From: an uncultured Algibacter sp.
Lineage (GTDB): Bacteria > Bacteroidota > Bacteroidia > Flavobacteriales > Flavobacteriaceae
DNA length: 64,000 bases
Assembly: GCF_947490405.1 (NCBI RefSeq)
Contig: NZ_CANLGU010000004.1
Coordinates: forward strand, 310,001 to 374,000
Direction of reading: 5' to 3'
The translations under genes and the position numbers were made by a program. The notes under the pieces are model-generated. The model was given only the letters and a program-made list of their open reading frames with translations, was not told where the DNA came from and searched no databases. This document shows positions 44,308-51,364 of this stretch, one piece after another. Every line of letters starts with the position of its first letter. The first letter of the stretch is position 1.

Positions 44308-46075
44308 TAAAATAGTCATATATATTGGCATACTCGTAGTAGGTGTGTTATTGGGTTGGTTGCTTTTTGGTGGCTCATCAAATGAAGAAATAGACCATAA
44401 TCACGATGCGGTTGCAGCAACCAATCAAATGTGGACGTGTTCTATGCATCCACAGATTATGCAACCAGAGCCAGGCGACTGCCCCATTTGTGGTATGGAT
44501 TTAATTCCTGCGGAAAGCGGAAGTGATGGCTTAATGGCAGACCAATTTAAACTAACAGAAAATGCGATGGCATTAGCCAATATTCAAACAACTGTTGTAG
44601 GCAAGGGAAATGTTGAAGGCAACACCATAAAGTTATCTGGTAAAATTGCTGAAAACGAAGAAGCCAATGCAGTACAAGTCAGTTATTTTTCGGGTAGAAT
44701 TGAACGTTTGAATGTGAGTTTTACAGGCGAAGAAGTTCGTAAAGGTCAATTATTGGCAACCATTTATTCGCCAGAACTCTATGCAGCACAACAAGAATTA
44801 ATCACAGCAGCTTCTTTAAAAGAATCTCAACCTGCTTTATACAAAGCAGTCCGTAATAAATTGAAATTATGGAAACTCTCTGAAAATCAAATCAACCAGA
44901 TTGAAGAAACAGGAAAAGTAAAAGAAAACTTTCCTGTTTATGCAACCGTTTCGGGTACTGTTACAGAAAAATTGGTAGAGCAAGGCGATTACATCAAACA
45001 AGGACAACCCTTATTAAAAATTGCCAATCTCAACACAGTTTGGGGAAATTTTGATGTGTATGAAAATCAGATTGACCGCTTTAAAAAAGGACAGGAAGTG
45101 ATGATTACAACCAACGCTTATCCTAACAAGGAATTTAAAGGTAAAGTTGATTTCATTGACCCAGTTTTAAACACGAAAACAAGAACTGTAACCTTACGTG
45201 TTGTTTTAAGCAATAAGGACGATGTATTTAAACCAGGAATGTTTGTAACCGCAAATATTGAAGGCAGTACAGCTAAAAATGATGAAGTATTATCAATTCC
45301 TGCATCTTCTGTATTATGGACAGGTGAACGTTCTGTGGTGTACCTTAAAACAAATCCAGACCAACCTATTTTTGAAATGCGTGAAATTAAATTAGGCAAT
45401 CAAATTGGTAATGAATATGAAGTTGTAGAAGGTTTATTTGTTGGAAATGAAATAGTGACTAACGGAACATTTACGGTTGATGCAGCAGCACAATTACAAG
45501 GCAAAAAGTCTATGATGAATAAAGATGGTGGTAAAGTAATGACTGGACACGAAGGTCATTTAGGTATGGATAACAATGCATCTAACAAAGAAAGTGACCA
45601 TACTAATATGAACGAAAGATTGACGGTATCAGAGAAATTCCAAGAACAATTAAAATTTGTTTACAATGATTACATCAATTTAAAAGATGCTTTAGTTAAA
45701 GAAGATTCAAAAAATACTTCAGTTAATGCAACAAGTTTATTAGACAATTTAGGTAAAGTTGATATGAAATTATTATCGGACAATAATGCTCACGCACATT
45801 GGATGTCATTAGTAAAAGAAATACAATCTTCTGCAACATCCATTTCTAAAACGTCAGATATAAAAGGACAAAGAGACCATTTCAAACATCTATCATTACA
45901 TTTAATAAATACTGTACAACTGTTTGGTGTTAAGGAAAAAGTGTATGTTGAGTATTGTCCTATGGCAGATAACAACAATGGCGCATACTGGTTGAGTAAA
46001 GAAGAAAAAGTAATCAATCCATATTTTGGTGAAGCAATGCTAACCTGTGGAGAAATAAAACAAGTAATAGAATAA
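44297..46075 (+). CDS. cusB: CusB-type RND periplasmic adaptor (element copy)
   Basis: The 592-aa protein has an N-terminal anchor helix (IVIYIGILVVGVLLGWLLF), the heavy-metal motif WTCSMHPQIMQPEPGDCPICGMDLI, then the adaptor core (LSGKIAENEEANAVQVSYFSGRIERL, VYATVSGTVTEKLVEQGDYIKQGQPLLKIANLNTVW, a beta-barrel) and a DUF3347-like C-terminal domain with CPMADNNNGAYWLS and NPYFGEAMLTCG. It delivers metal to CusA and bridges to the TolC channel. It overlaps the preceding DUF305 gene by 11 bp. A pair to the shorter chromosomal adaptor at 3.3 kb. Confidence 0.92.
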   Translation: MKNNKIVIYIGILVVGVLLGWLLFGGSSNEEIDHNHDAVAATNQMWTCSMHPQIMQPEPGDCPICGMDLIPAESGSDGLMADQFKLTENAMALANIQTTVVGKGNVEGNTIKLSGKIAENEEANAVQVSYFSGRIERLNVSFTGEEVRKGQLLATIYSPELYAAQQELITAASLKESQPALYKAVRNKLKLWKLSENQINQIEETGKVKENFPVYATVSGTVTEKLVEQGDYIKQGQPLLKIANLNTVWGNFDVYENQIDRFKKGQEVMITTNAYPNKEFKGKVDFIDPVLNTKTRTVTLRVVLSNKDDVFKPGMFVTANIEGSTAKNDEVLSIPASSVLWTGERSVVYLKTNPDQPIFEMREIKLGNQIGNEYEVVEGLFVGNEIVTNGTFTVDAAAQLQGKKSMMNKDGGKVMTGHEGHLGMDNNASNKESDHTNMNERLTVSEKFQEQLKFVYNDYINLKDALVKEDSKNTSVNATSLLDNLGKVDMKLLSDNNAHAHWMSLVKEIQSSATSISKTSDIKGQRDHFKHLSLHLINTVQLFGVKEKVYVEYCPMADNNNGAYWLSKEEKVINPYFGEAMLTCGEIKQVIE

Positions 46076-46110
46076 TAACAAATCAAGTAATAACAATTAA
46101 ATTTTAAACA

Positions 46111-46551
46111 ATGAAGAAAGTAATTTTAAGTGTAGTTGCAATAGCAGCATTAGGTTTAACAAGTTGTAAAAACGAAACTAAAAAAGTTGAAGATACTACG
46201 ACAACAGAAGTGTCAAAAGAAATCGCAATGACGGATTTATCTTTTGGAGTAAGAGGAAATTGTGGTATGTGTAAAAGTACCATTGAAAAAGCAGCCAATA
46301 GTGTTGAAGGTGTTGCAAGTGCCAATTGGGATGTCGATAAAAAAAAGATTGATGTTTCTTTTGATGATACCAAAACAGATGCTATGACAATTCACAAAGC
46401 TATTGCAGCTTCAGGATATGATACTGAAAAAGTTGCAGGTAGTGAAGAAGCCTATAAAAACTTACCAGGATGTTGTCAATACGACCACGAAATGGCTATG
46501 AATCAAACAGGAGAAATGAAATCGGAAGACCATTCAAATCACGACCACTAA
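46111..46551 (+). CDS. Exported HMA-domain metal-binding protein
   Basis: The protein is 146 aa. Residues 1-18 are a lipoprotein signal with lipobox LTSC. The mature part is an HMA fold in which the metal motif reads GNCGMCKSTIEKAANSVEGVASANWDVDKKKIDVSFDD, and a tail CCQYDHEMAMNQTGEMKSEDHSNHDH is rich in Cys, His and Met. It probably acts as a periplasmic copper chaperone at the end of the cargo operon. A terminator follows directly. Confidence 0.85.
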   Translation: MKKVILSVVAIAALGLTSCKNETKKVEDTTTTEVSKEIAMTDLSFGVRGNCGMCKSTIEKAANSVEGVASANWDVDKKKIDVSFDDTKTDAMTIHKAIAASGYDTEKVAGSEEAYKNLPGCCQYDHEMAMNQTGEMKSEDHSNHDH

Positions 46552-46556
46552 ACAAT

Positions 46557-46591
46557 ATTAAAAGAGTCTTTTTCGGAAGGCTCTTTTTTAT
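46557..46591 (+). terminator. Rho-independent terminator of the metal-resistance operon
   Basis: AAAAGAGTCTT (46560-46570) pairs with AAGGCTCTTTT (46577-46587), with one G-T wobble, followed by T residues. It closes the cargo operon directly after the HMA gene. Confidence 0.8.
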
Positions 46592-47666
46592 TCCCCACAA
46601 CCCAAAACCCAGTTTTTTCGTACCTCAAAATCCTCTGTCTTTTGTGTTGTTCCGCTCGCCAATGCATAATTGGTTTTATGTTATAATACTTGTAGCCAAA
46701 GCTATAATGGCACATTACTTGTTTTATTTAACATAGTTTAGTTTGAGAAAATGGTACAATAAAAAAGCAAAGAGCCATTGCCAACGCTCAAACAATTATA
46801 ACGCCACAAAACCAATCCCAAGCTATGTTACATAATAGAAGTTATAGTAGCAAAAATCCTTTCAATGGTTGCCTACGGCGTTTTATTATATTTTCGTAGC
46901 TATAACTGCTATTATGTAAAATATCCGCTTATCCCACGCTCACATCCGAACTTTTAACCACATTTTGAACAAGCATTAAACAGTCGAACATTTAAAGGGT
47001 AACGTTAATTTTGAATAATATTCGTTATCTCATTCATCTGCACAAAACCATCGTTAAGTCCAAGTATTCCTTACCTCAAGTCTTTGTTTGTTTCATTTCG
47101 CTAACAAATATTAAAGTCCACTTTTCCCCACCACCCAAGTCAGCGGATATAAAAAAATAGGTTTACAATAATTTGTAGTACGTCATAGCACATTACTTTT
47201 TATCGTACCTCAAAAAAGCAATAAGCTATTATCTAAAAGTCCTGTATAAGTAGCTTGTTTAAATGCTGTTTTATCAAACAACTATTTAAAACGCTACCTA
47301 TACAAACACTTCACCCAACGCTCAAAAACGAACAGCAACCTATTTTTTTAAGTGTTAATTCCCCAGAAAAGTTAAAAGCATTTCAATCAAGATAAAACCA
47401 ATTTGAAATATTAAAATAAAAAAAGGTAGCAAATATATGTGGCTACCTCTGCCAGCCGCACAAGGCTATAAAGGTCAAGCCCTTCGGGTTTTGAATAAAA
47501 CTTTTTTAAATACCCTTATTCTTTTTCCTTAAACATTTTAACTCAAAAAACTTTTACCCAAAAACCTTGACAGCCTTACCCACGCCACAAGTACTATGGC
47601 TATCTTTTTTCTTTTCAAAAAAATAATGTGGCGAAGCGTAGCGAAGCAATTTTAAATTGGATAGCT
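46592..47666. repeat. About 1 kb non-coding array of inverted repeats with CCAACGCTCA motifs
   Basis: No gene is supported. Three long imperfect inverted repeats occur: 46669-46687 with 46794-46816, 46828-46851 with 46899-46919, and 47243-47264 with 47284-47304. A (C)CCAACGCTCA-type motif lies nearby at 46781, 46933 and 47314. The hairpin-plus-YYYAAC layout resembles integron-type or flavobacterial dispersed recombination sites. This could also hold an origin of transfer or small RNAs. Confidence 0.55.
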
Positions 47667-48107
47667 ATGTCAACTTTTGAACTAAAAACACACCAAGTCG
47701 GAAGAACTTACTCAAACCCTCACTTTTTTATACTAAACAAAGGACTAAACAGCGGAAAACCCTTGACAAATCCTTGTCCTAATTGTTTTGTAGTCACAAC
47801 TTCAACCAAAGAAGAAAAAAACACGCTTTTTCACATATCTATGATGTTGCAAATTGGCGGTTTTTACGCTTACTATTTAAAAGGTAGTGTTATTCCGTTT
47901 ATCTCGATAGATGATTGTAGAAACACTTTAAAAAACAGTTACATCTCATTTTTTTATAATGAAATTCAGTTGCAAAAGCATATTAATATAGTGTCAGCAA
48001 TTAGCAAAAAGAAAGCGGAGCTTCATAATATCATTTCAAAAATGGCAGATTTAAAAGTATCTTATATTCAAAGTTTATTTTCTATAATGCAAAAAGAAGC
48101 AATCTAA
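47667..48107 (+). CDS. DUF6943-like mobile-element protein
   Basis: The protein is 146 aa. The beginning (FELKTHQVGRTYSNPHFFILNKGLNSGKPLTNPCPNCFVV) and KGSVIPFISIDDC match a small family (DUF6943-like) that recurs on Bacteroidota mobile elements. The C-terminal part is helical. A CPNC pair could bind zinc. The ATG at 47667 is used; an upstream in-frame GTG would add residues not seen in the family. Function unknown. Confidence 0.6.
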   Translation: MSTFELKTHQVGRTYSNPHFFILNKGLNSGKPLTNPCPNCFVVTTSTKEEKNTLFHISMMLQIGGFYAYYLKGSVIPFISIDDCRNTLKNSYISFFYNEIQLQKHINIVSAISKKKAELHNIISKMADLKVSYIQSLFSIMQKEAI

Positions 48108-48232
48108 AGCAACAAAATCCATATCAAAAGAATAGCATAAAACTTGCCATATATTTCAGCGGAGGGTACAACTACATTTCAAGTCCGTACCAAGTCCGAA
48201 CAAAAGTAAGTTTCATTTAAATCATTTATGTT

Positions 48233-48874
48233 ATGGGTAAAATTGCTCAAGGTATTTTAGGAGGGCTTTCAGGTAAGGTTGGAAACATTATCGGTGGAAG
48301 CTGGAAAGGAATTGATTACATTAGAATTAAACCTTCAAGTGTAGCCAATCCAAGAACTGTTGGTCAGGTAAACCAAAGAACAAAGTTTACTGCCACTTTA
48401 GAATTTTTACAAGCTGTAAAACCTTTTATTAAGTTAGGTTATAAAGGGTTAGCTGTTAAGAAAACAGAATTTAATGCTGCGATGTCGTATGTGTTGAATA
48501 ATGCGATTACAGGTACAGAACCTAACTTTGTTATCGACTATCCGAACGCTTTAGTAAGTCGAGGAGGTTTATCTGGTGCGTTAAACCCAACGACTGATTT
48601 GGCAACAGCTGGAGAAGTAACGTTTGGTTGGGATGATAACTCTGCTGAAGGTAATGCAAATACTACTGACAAGTCTATGTTATTGGTTTACAATCCATCA
48701 AAAAGAGAATCTATTTCTTTACTTGATGGAGCAGATAGAACAGTAGGTTCTCAAATTGTTCCAATCCCAACAACTTATGCAGGAGATACTGTAGAGCTAT
48801 TTATGGCTTTTATTACTGCTGATGGTAGTCAAGTATCAAACAGTATTTATTTAGGCTCTGGTACAGCTAATTAA
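48233..48874 (+). CDS. DUF6266 family protein
   Basis: This 213-aa protein begins MGKIAQGILGGLSGKVGNIIGGSWKGIDYIR and contains VANPRTVGQVNQRTKFTATLEFL, the characteristic start of DUF6266 proteins, followed by a beta-rich C-terminal domain. These proteins are abundant in Bacteroidota and of unknown function. Some features (a glycine-rich N-terminus and a fibronectin-like C-terminus) recall structural or tail-like proteins. It has its own promoter region and a terminator and lies at the extreme right end of the element. Confidence 0.8.
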   Translation: MGKIAQGILGGLSGKVGNIIGGSWKGIDYIRIKPSSVANPRTVGQVNQRTKFTATLEFLQAVKPFIKLGYKGLAVKKTEFNAAMSYVLNNAITGTEPNFVIDYPNALVSRGGLSGALNPTTDLATAGEVTFGWDDNSAEGNANTTDKSMLLVYNPSKRESISLLDGADRTVGSQIVPIPTTYAGDTVELFMAFITADGSQVSNSIYLGSGTAN

Positions 48875-48895
48875 TGCTTGGTGTTTTTTATTATG

Positions 48896-48921
48896 AAACC
48901 GCTCTAATCGAGCGGTTTTTT
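48896..48921 (+). terminator. Rho-independent terminator after the DUF6266 gene
   Basis: AACCGCTC and GAGCGGTT form a perfect stem around a 5-nt loop (TAATC), followed by a T run. It is about 130 bp from the right end of the element. Confidence 0.85.
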
Positions 48922-48962
48922 TATGCTATATTTGTTGAGCAATTTATTAATAGTTGTTGCTA

Positions 48963-49005
48963 ATCTTCTCTTTTTATATGTTTTTTGTATGCTATTTGTT
49001 GCCCA
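48963..49005. repeat. Right-end arm-type repeats of the element
   Basis: ATCTTCTCTTTTT (48963-48975) and TTGTTGCCCA (48996-49005) repeat the left-end sequences at 19890 and 19964 in the same orientation. They are 40-80 bp inside the right core. Confidence 0.5.
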
Positions 49006-49044
49006 AATGTAATAGTACCAATGGACATAGGGTTAGTTAAATAT

Positions 49045-49058
49045 TGTATTGGGAAATA
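49045..49058 (+). repeat. attR core with displaced mnmE 3' end
   Basis: TGTATTGGGAAATA reads C-I-G-K-stop in frame after AAA TAT, i.e. KYCIGK-stop. It parallels the FCIGK-stop end of mnmE at 19819-19836 and marks the right boundary of the element. Confidence 0.75.
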
Positions 49059-49130
49059 GTTGATTATTTTTATGTAAATTTTAGTTTAATAGGCGAAGTT
49101 GGTGGCAACCTTAATTGAATAAATTTTAAA

Positions 49131-49508
49131 TTAAGAACAAGCACTACACTCTCCAACCATAAGCAAACTAGCAGATTCAATTTTATAGCCATCAACGGGT
49201 GGTATAGAAAATTTTACAGGTAAGCATTTTACTTCTCCACAGGTTTTACATTGAAAATGCGGATGTACATCATTGTGTGTTTCACAAGAACAATCTTGAC
49301 ATTTAGCATACCATTTTAAACCTCCTTTTCCAATAAAAGAATGTACAATTCCATCATCCATAAGTTTATCCAAAATGCGATAAACAGTAGTTTTATTCAT
49401 TTCAGATGCTAACATTTTAACTAAGCTTGCTACAGAGATTGCTTTTTGTCCTCTATCGAATACATCAGTTAAAACTTTAACCTGTTTTGTTTGTCTTGTT
49501 ATTCCCAT
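49131..49508 (-). CDS. Fur-family repressor, Zur-like (chromosomal copy)
   Basis: This 125-aa protein has an N-terminal winged helix (QVKVLTDVFDRGQKAISVASLVKMLASEMNKTTVYRILDKLMDDGIVHSF) and a C-terminal metal domain (CQDCSCETHNDVHPHFQCKTCGEVKCL, then GECSACS). The two CxxC pairs are a structural zinc site and the His/Cys cluster is the sensor. It is divergent from the MerC-FolE-TonB-ABC operon, with two palindromic operators between them. Its start (ATG at 49508) lies 14 bp from the nearer palindrome, so it is probably autoregulated. Zinc is favoured as effector. Confidence 0.87.
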   Translation of the reverse strand: MGITRQTKQVKVLTDVFDRGQKAISVASLVKMLASEMNKTTVYRILDKLMDDGIVHSFIGKGGLKWYAKCQDCSCETHNDVHPHFQCKTCGEVKCLPVKFSIPPVDGYKIESASLLMVGECSACS

Positions 49509-49521
49509 GATATAAATATAT

Positions 49522-49575
49522 TGCAACTGAGTTGCATTTTAAAAAAATCTAAACTAATATTGCAACTTAGTTGCT
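49522..49575. promoter_or_regulatory. Two palindromic operators between the Fur/Zur-like gene and the MerC-FolE operon
   Basis: TGCAACT-G-AGTTGCA (49522-49536) is a perfect 15-bp palindrome, and TGCAACT-T-AGTTGCT (49561-49575) repeats it with one end mismatch. Centres are 39 bp apart, in a divergent promoter region of only 80 bp. The symmetry and position fit binding by the adjacent Fur-family repressor, controlling both directions. Confidence 0.7.
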
Positions 49576-49588
49576 TTAAAGTTTTTAG

Positions 49589-49990
49589 ATGACCTTATCT
49601 CTTAATAAATCAGATTCAATAGGTATACTTTCCAGTGCTTTGTGCCTAATGCATTGTATTGCCACCCCTTTTTTATTTGCAGTTCAAGCACATAGCATAA
49701 AGTGCTGCGAAGCAAAGCCTTTGTGGTGGTCTAGTTTAGATTTTATATTTCTACTAATTTCTGCTTTAGCTATATATAAATCTAGCACAAATGTATCAAA
49801 AAAATGGATTGTAATTGCTCTCTGGTTTAGTTGGTTTTTACTTATAATGATAATATTAAATGAAAAAATGTTGTGGTTTGATATTCCTGAAGCTGCCATT
49901 TACGTGCCTTCTATAAGTTTAATGTTTTTTCACTGGTACGGTAGCATCTTCTGTCAGTGTAAAGATGAAAAATGTTGTGCTAATACCTAG
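49589..49990 (+). CDS. MerC-domain membrane protein
   Basis: The 133-aa protein begins LNKSDSIGILSSALCLMHCIATPFLF, the MerC signature with conserved Cys (ALCLMHC). Four predicted membrane helices lie at about 8-27, 45-62, 70-88 and 95-112, and Cys pairs at the C-terminus (FCQCKDEKCC) could bind metal. MerC carries Hg2+ in classic operons; in Bacteroidota the domain often occurs in zinc regulons as a putative metal importer. It heads an operon under the palindromic operators, 2 bp before folE. Confidence 0.8.
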   Translation: MTLSLNKSDSIGILSSALCLMHCIATPFLFAVQAHSIKCCEAKPLWWSSLDFIFLLISALAIYKSSTNVSKKWIVIALWFSWFLLIMIILNEKMLWFDIPEAAIYVPSISLMFFHWYGSIFCQCKDEKCCANT

Positions 49991-49992
49991 AA

Positions 49993-50652
49993 ATGAAAAT
50001 GAATAAGGAAAACATCGAAATAATAGGCGATAACCATATATCTTCAAGTGTTGAAACACCGTTACGAGACGATGCATTTGAAATTTCTGATGATGATAAA
50101 ATAAAAAATATTCAGCATCATTTTGAAAAGATTATGGAGGAATTGGGACTTGATTTATCAGACGATAGTCTGTCAGGTACTCCATATCGTGTAGCCAAAA
50201 TGTATGTAAAAGAATTGTTTTACGGCTTAAATCCCAAGAATAAGCCTAAGCTTTCTACTTTCGAAAATAAATATGGTTACAAGAAAATGCTTGTTGAGCA
50301 GGATATCATTATAGATTCTGCCTGTGAGCATCATTTTTTACCTATTACAGGACACGCACATATTGCATACTTGCCAAAAGATAAAGTTGTTGGCCTTTCA
50401 AAAATAAATAGGTTAGTCGATTATTATGCACATCGTCCACAGGTTCAAGAACGTCTATCATTACAAATACTAAAGGATCTTCAAAATGTTTTAGAAACAA
50501 AAGACGTCATCGTTATGATTTCTGCAAAACACCTTTGTGTTTCATCTCGAGGTATAAAAGATAAAGATAGTTTTACCACTACCATAGAATATGGAGGTTG
50601 CTTTGAAAACAAGTTATATCGTGATGAATTTTTAAACATATTAAACATTTAG
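49993..50652 (+). CDS. folE: GTP cyclohydrolase I
   Basis: This 219-aa zinc enzyme forms 7,8-dihydroneopterin triphosphate from GTP for folate and pterin synthesis. The zinc ligands are Cys 111 and His 114 (DSACEHHFLP) and Cys 182 (KHLCVSSRG). Other conserved parts are GTPYRVAKMYVKELFYG and VGLSKINRLVDYYAHRPQVQERL. It keeps all zinc ligands, so it is the metal-dependent type I, not FolE2. A second gene for the housekeeping enzyme is likely elsewhere. Its place inside a metal-regulated operon is notable. An alternative start ATG lies two codons later. Confidence 0.93.
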   Translation: MKMNKENIEIIGDNHISSSVETPLRDDAFEISDDDKIKNIQHHFEKIMEELGLDLSDDSLSGTPYRVAKMYVKELFYGLNPKNKPKLSTFENKYGYKKMLVEQDIIIDSACEHHFLPITGHAHIAYLPKDKVVGLSKINRLVDYYAHRPQVQERLSLQILKDLQNVLETKDVIVMISAKHLCVSSRGIKDKDSFTTTIEYGGCFENKLYRDEFLNILNI

Positions 50653-50654
50653 CT

Positions 50655-51350
50655 ATGCTAAAAGCAAATAAACTAAGTATGCGCTATGACAATACTTTAG
50701 CGCTAAACGATTTAAGTTTTACGGTTGCACCTGGAGAAATCTTTTGTCTCTTAGGACAAAATGGAGCAGGTAAAACCACTACAATTAATATTTTTTTAGG
50801 GCTGCTTAAACCAACTTCGGGTGAGGCTTTAATAAATGATATATCTGTAATAGAGGATACATCAATAAGACGTTTAATAGCCTATATACCAGAAATAGTA
50901 CAACTATATGGAAATCTGTCAGGGTTAGAGAATTTAAATTTCTTCAGTCGTTTAGCAGGGTTTGTTTATACCCAAGAAGAGCTTGGTAGTCTTTTAAAAC
51001 GTGTTAATCTTGAGGAAGTGGCGCACCAGAACAAATTATCTACCTATTCCAAAGGGATGCGACAAAAAGTTGGAATAGCAATTGCCTTAGCCAAAAAAGC
51101 ATCTTACATATTAATGGATGAGCCAACTTCTGGATTAGATCCAAAAGCATCAGTAGAATTTGCTGAAATCTGTAAAGAATTATCAGCAGATGGTGTGGGT
51201 GTCCTCATGGCGACACACGATATCTTTAATGCTGTTAACATTGGCTCAAAAATCGGAATAATGCGAGAGGGAGCTCTGGTACATACCGCAGAAACTTCAA
51301 CAATATCTGCTCAAGAACTACAAGATTTATACATAAAAACAATTAATTAA
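50655..51350 (+). CDS. ABC transporter ATP-binding protein
   Basis: This 231-aa ATPase subunit has Walker A GQNGAGKTTT (about residues 34-43), the ABC signature YSKGMRQKVGIAIAL, Walker B YILMDEPTSGLDP and the H-loop MATHD. It begins 2 bp after folE and would energise the two DUF3526 permeases at 53.9 and 55.3 kb, with the TonB receptor gene between. The direction of transport is more likely export or envelope-related than import, since no periplasmic binding protein is encoded. Confidence 0.92.
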   Translation: MLKANKLSMRYDNTLALNDLSFTVAPGEIFCLLGQNGAGKTTTINIFLGLLKPTSGEALINDISVIEDTSIRRLIAYIPEIVQLYGNLSGLENLNFFSRLAGFVYTQEELGSLLKRVNLEEVAHQNKLSTYSKGMRQKVGIAIALAKKASYILMDEPTSGLDPKASVEFAEICKELSADGVGVLMATHDIFNAVNIGSKIGIMREGALVHTAETSTISAQELQDLYIKTIN

Positions 51351-51364
51351 ATAACTAACTAAAA

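Larger units (their letters stand above)
19822..49058 (+). mobile_element. About 29-kb integrative element in the 3' end of mnmE, carrying an Argonaute cluster and metal resistance
   Basis: The ends are defined by imperfect repeats of the mnmE C-terminal codons: TGTATCGGGAAGTA (19822-19835) and TGTATTGGGAAATA (49045-49058), both reading CIGK-stop. A tyrosine recombinase lies 0.6 kb inside the left end. Both ends also share TTGTTGCCCA and ATCTTCTCTTTTT, possible integrase arm sites. Contents are integrase and HTH proteins, a BT4734/DUF3987 replication module, the XRE/beta-flower/Argonaute/HEPN cluster, Zn/Cd/Cu/Hg-type resistance genes, a repeat-rich non-coding kilobase, and DUF6943- and DUF6266-like genes. 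No relaxase or mating-pair genes are visible. Confidence 0.82.

Noticed and set aside
46470-46736. 88-codon frame overlapping the HMA gene and the terminator
   Set aside because: It runs through the terminator hairpin and has no homologous-looking sequence; it is a shadow frame.
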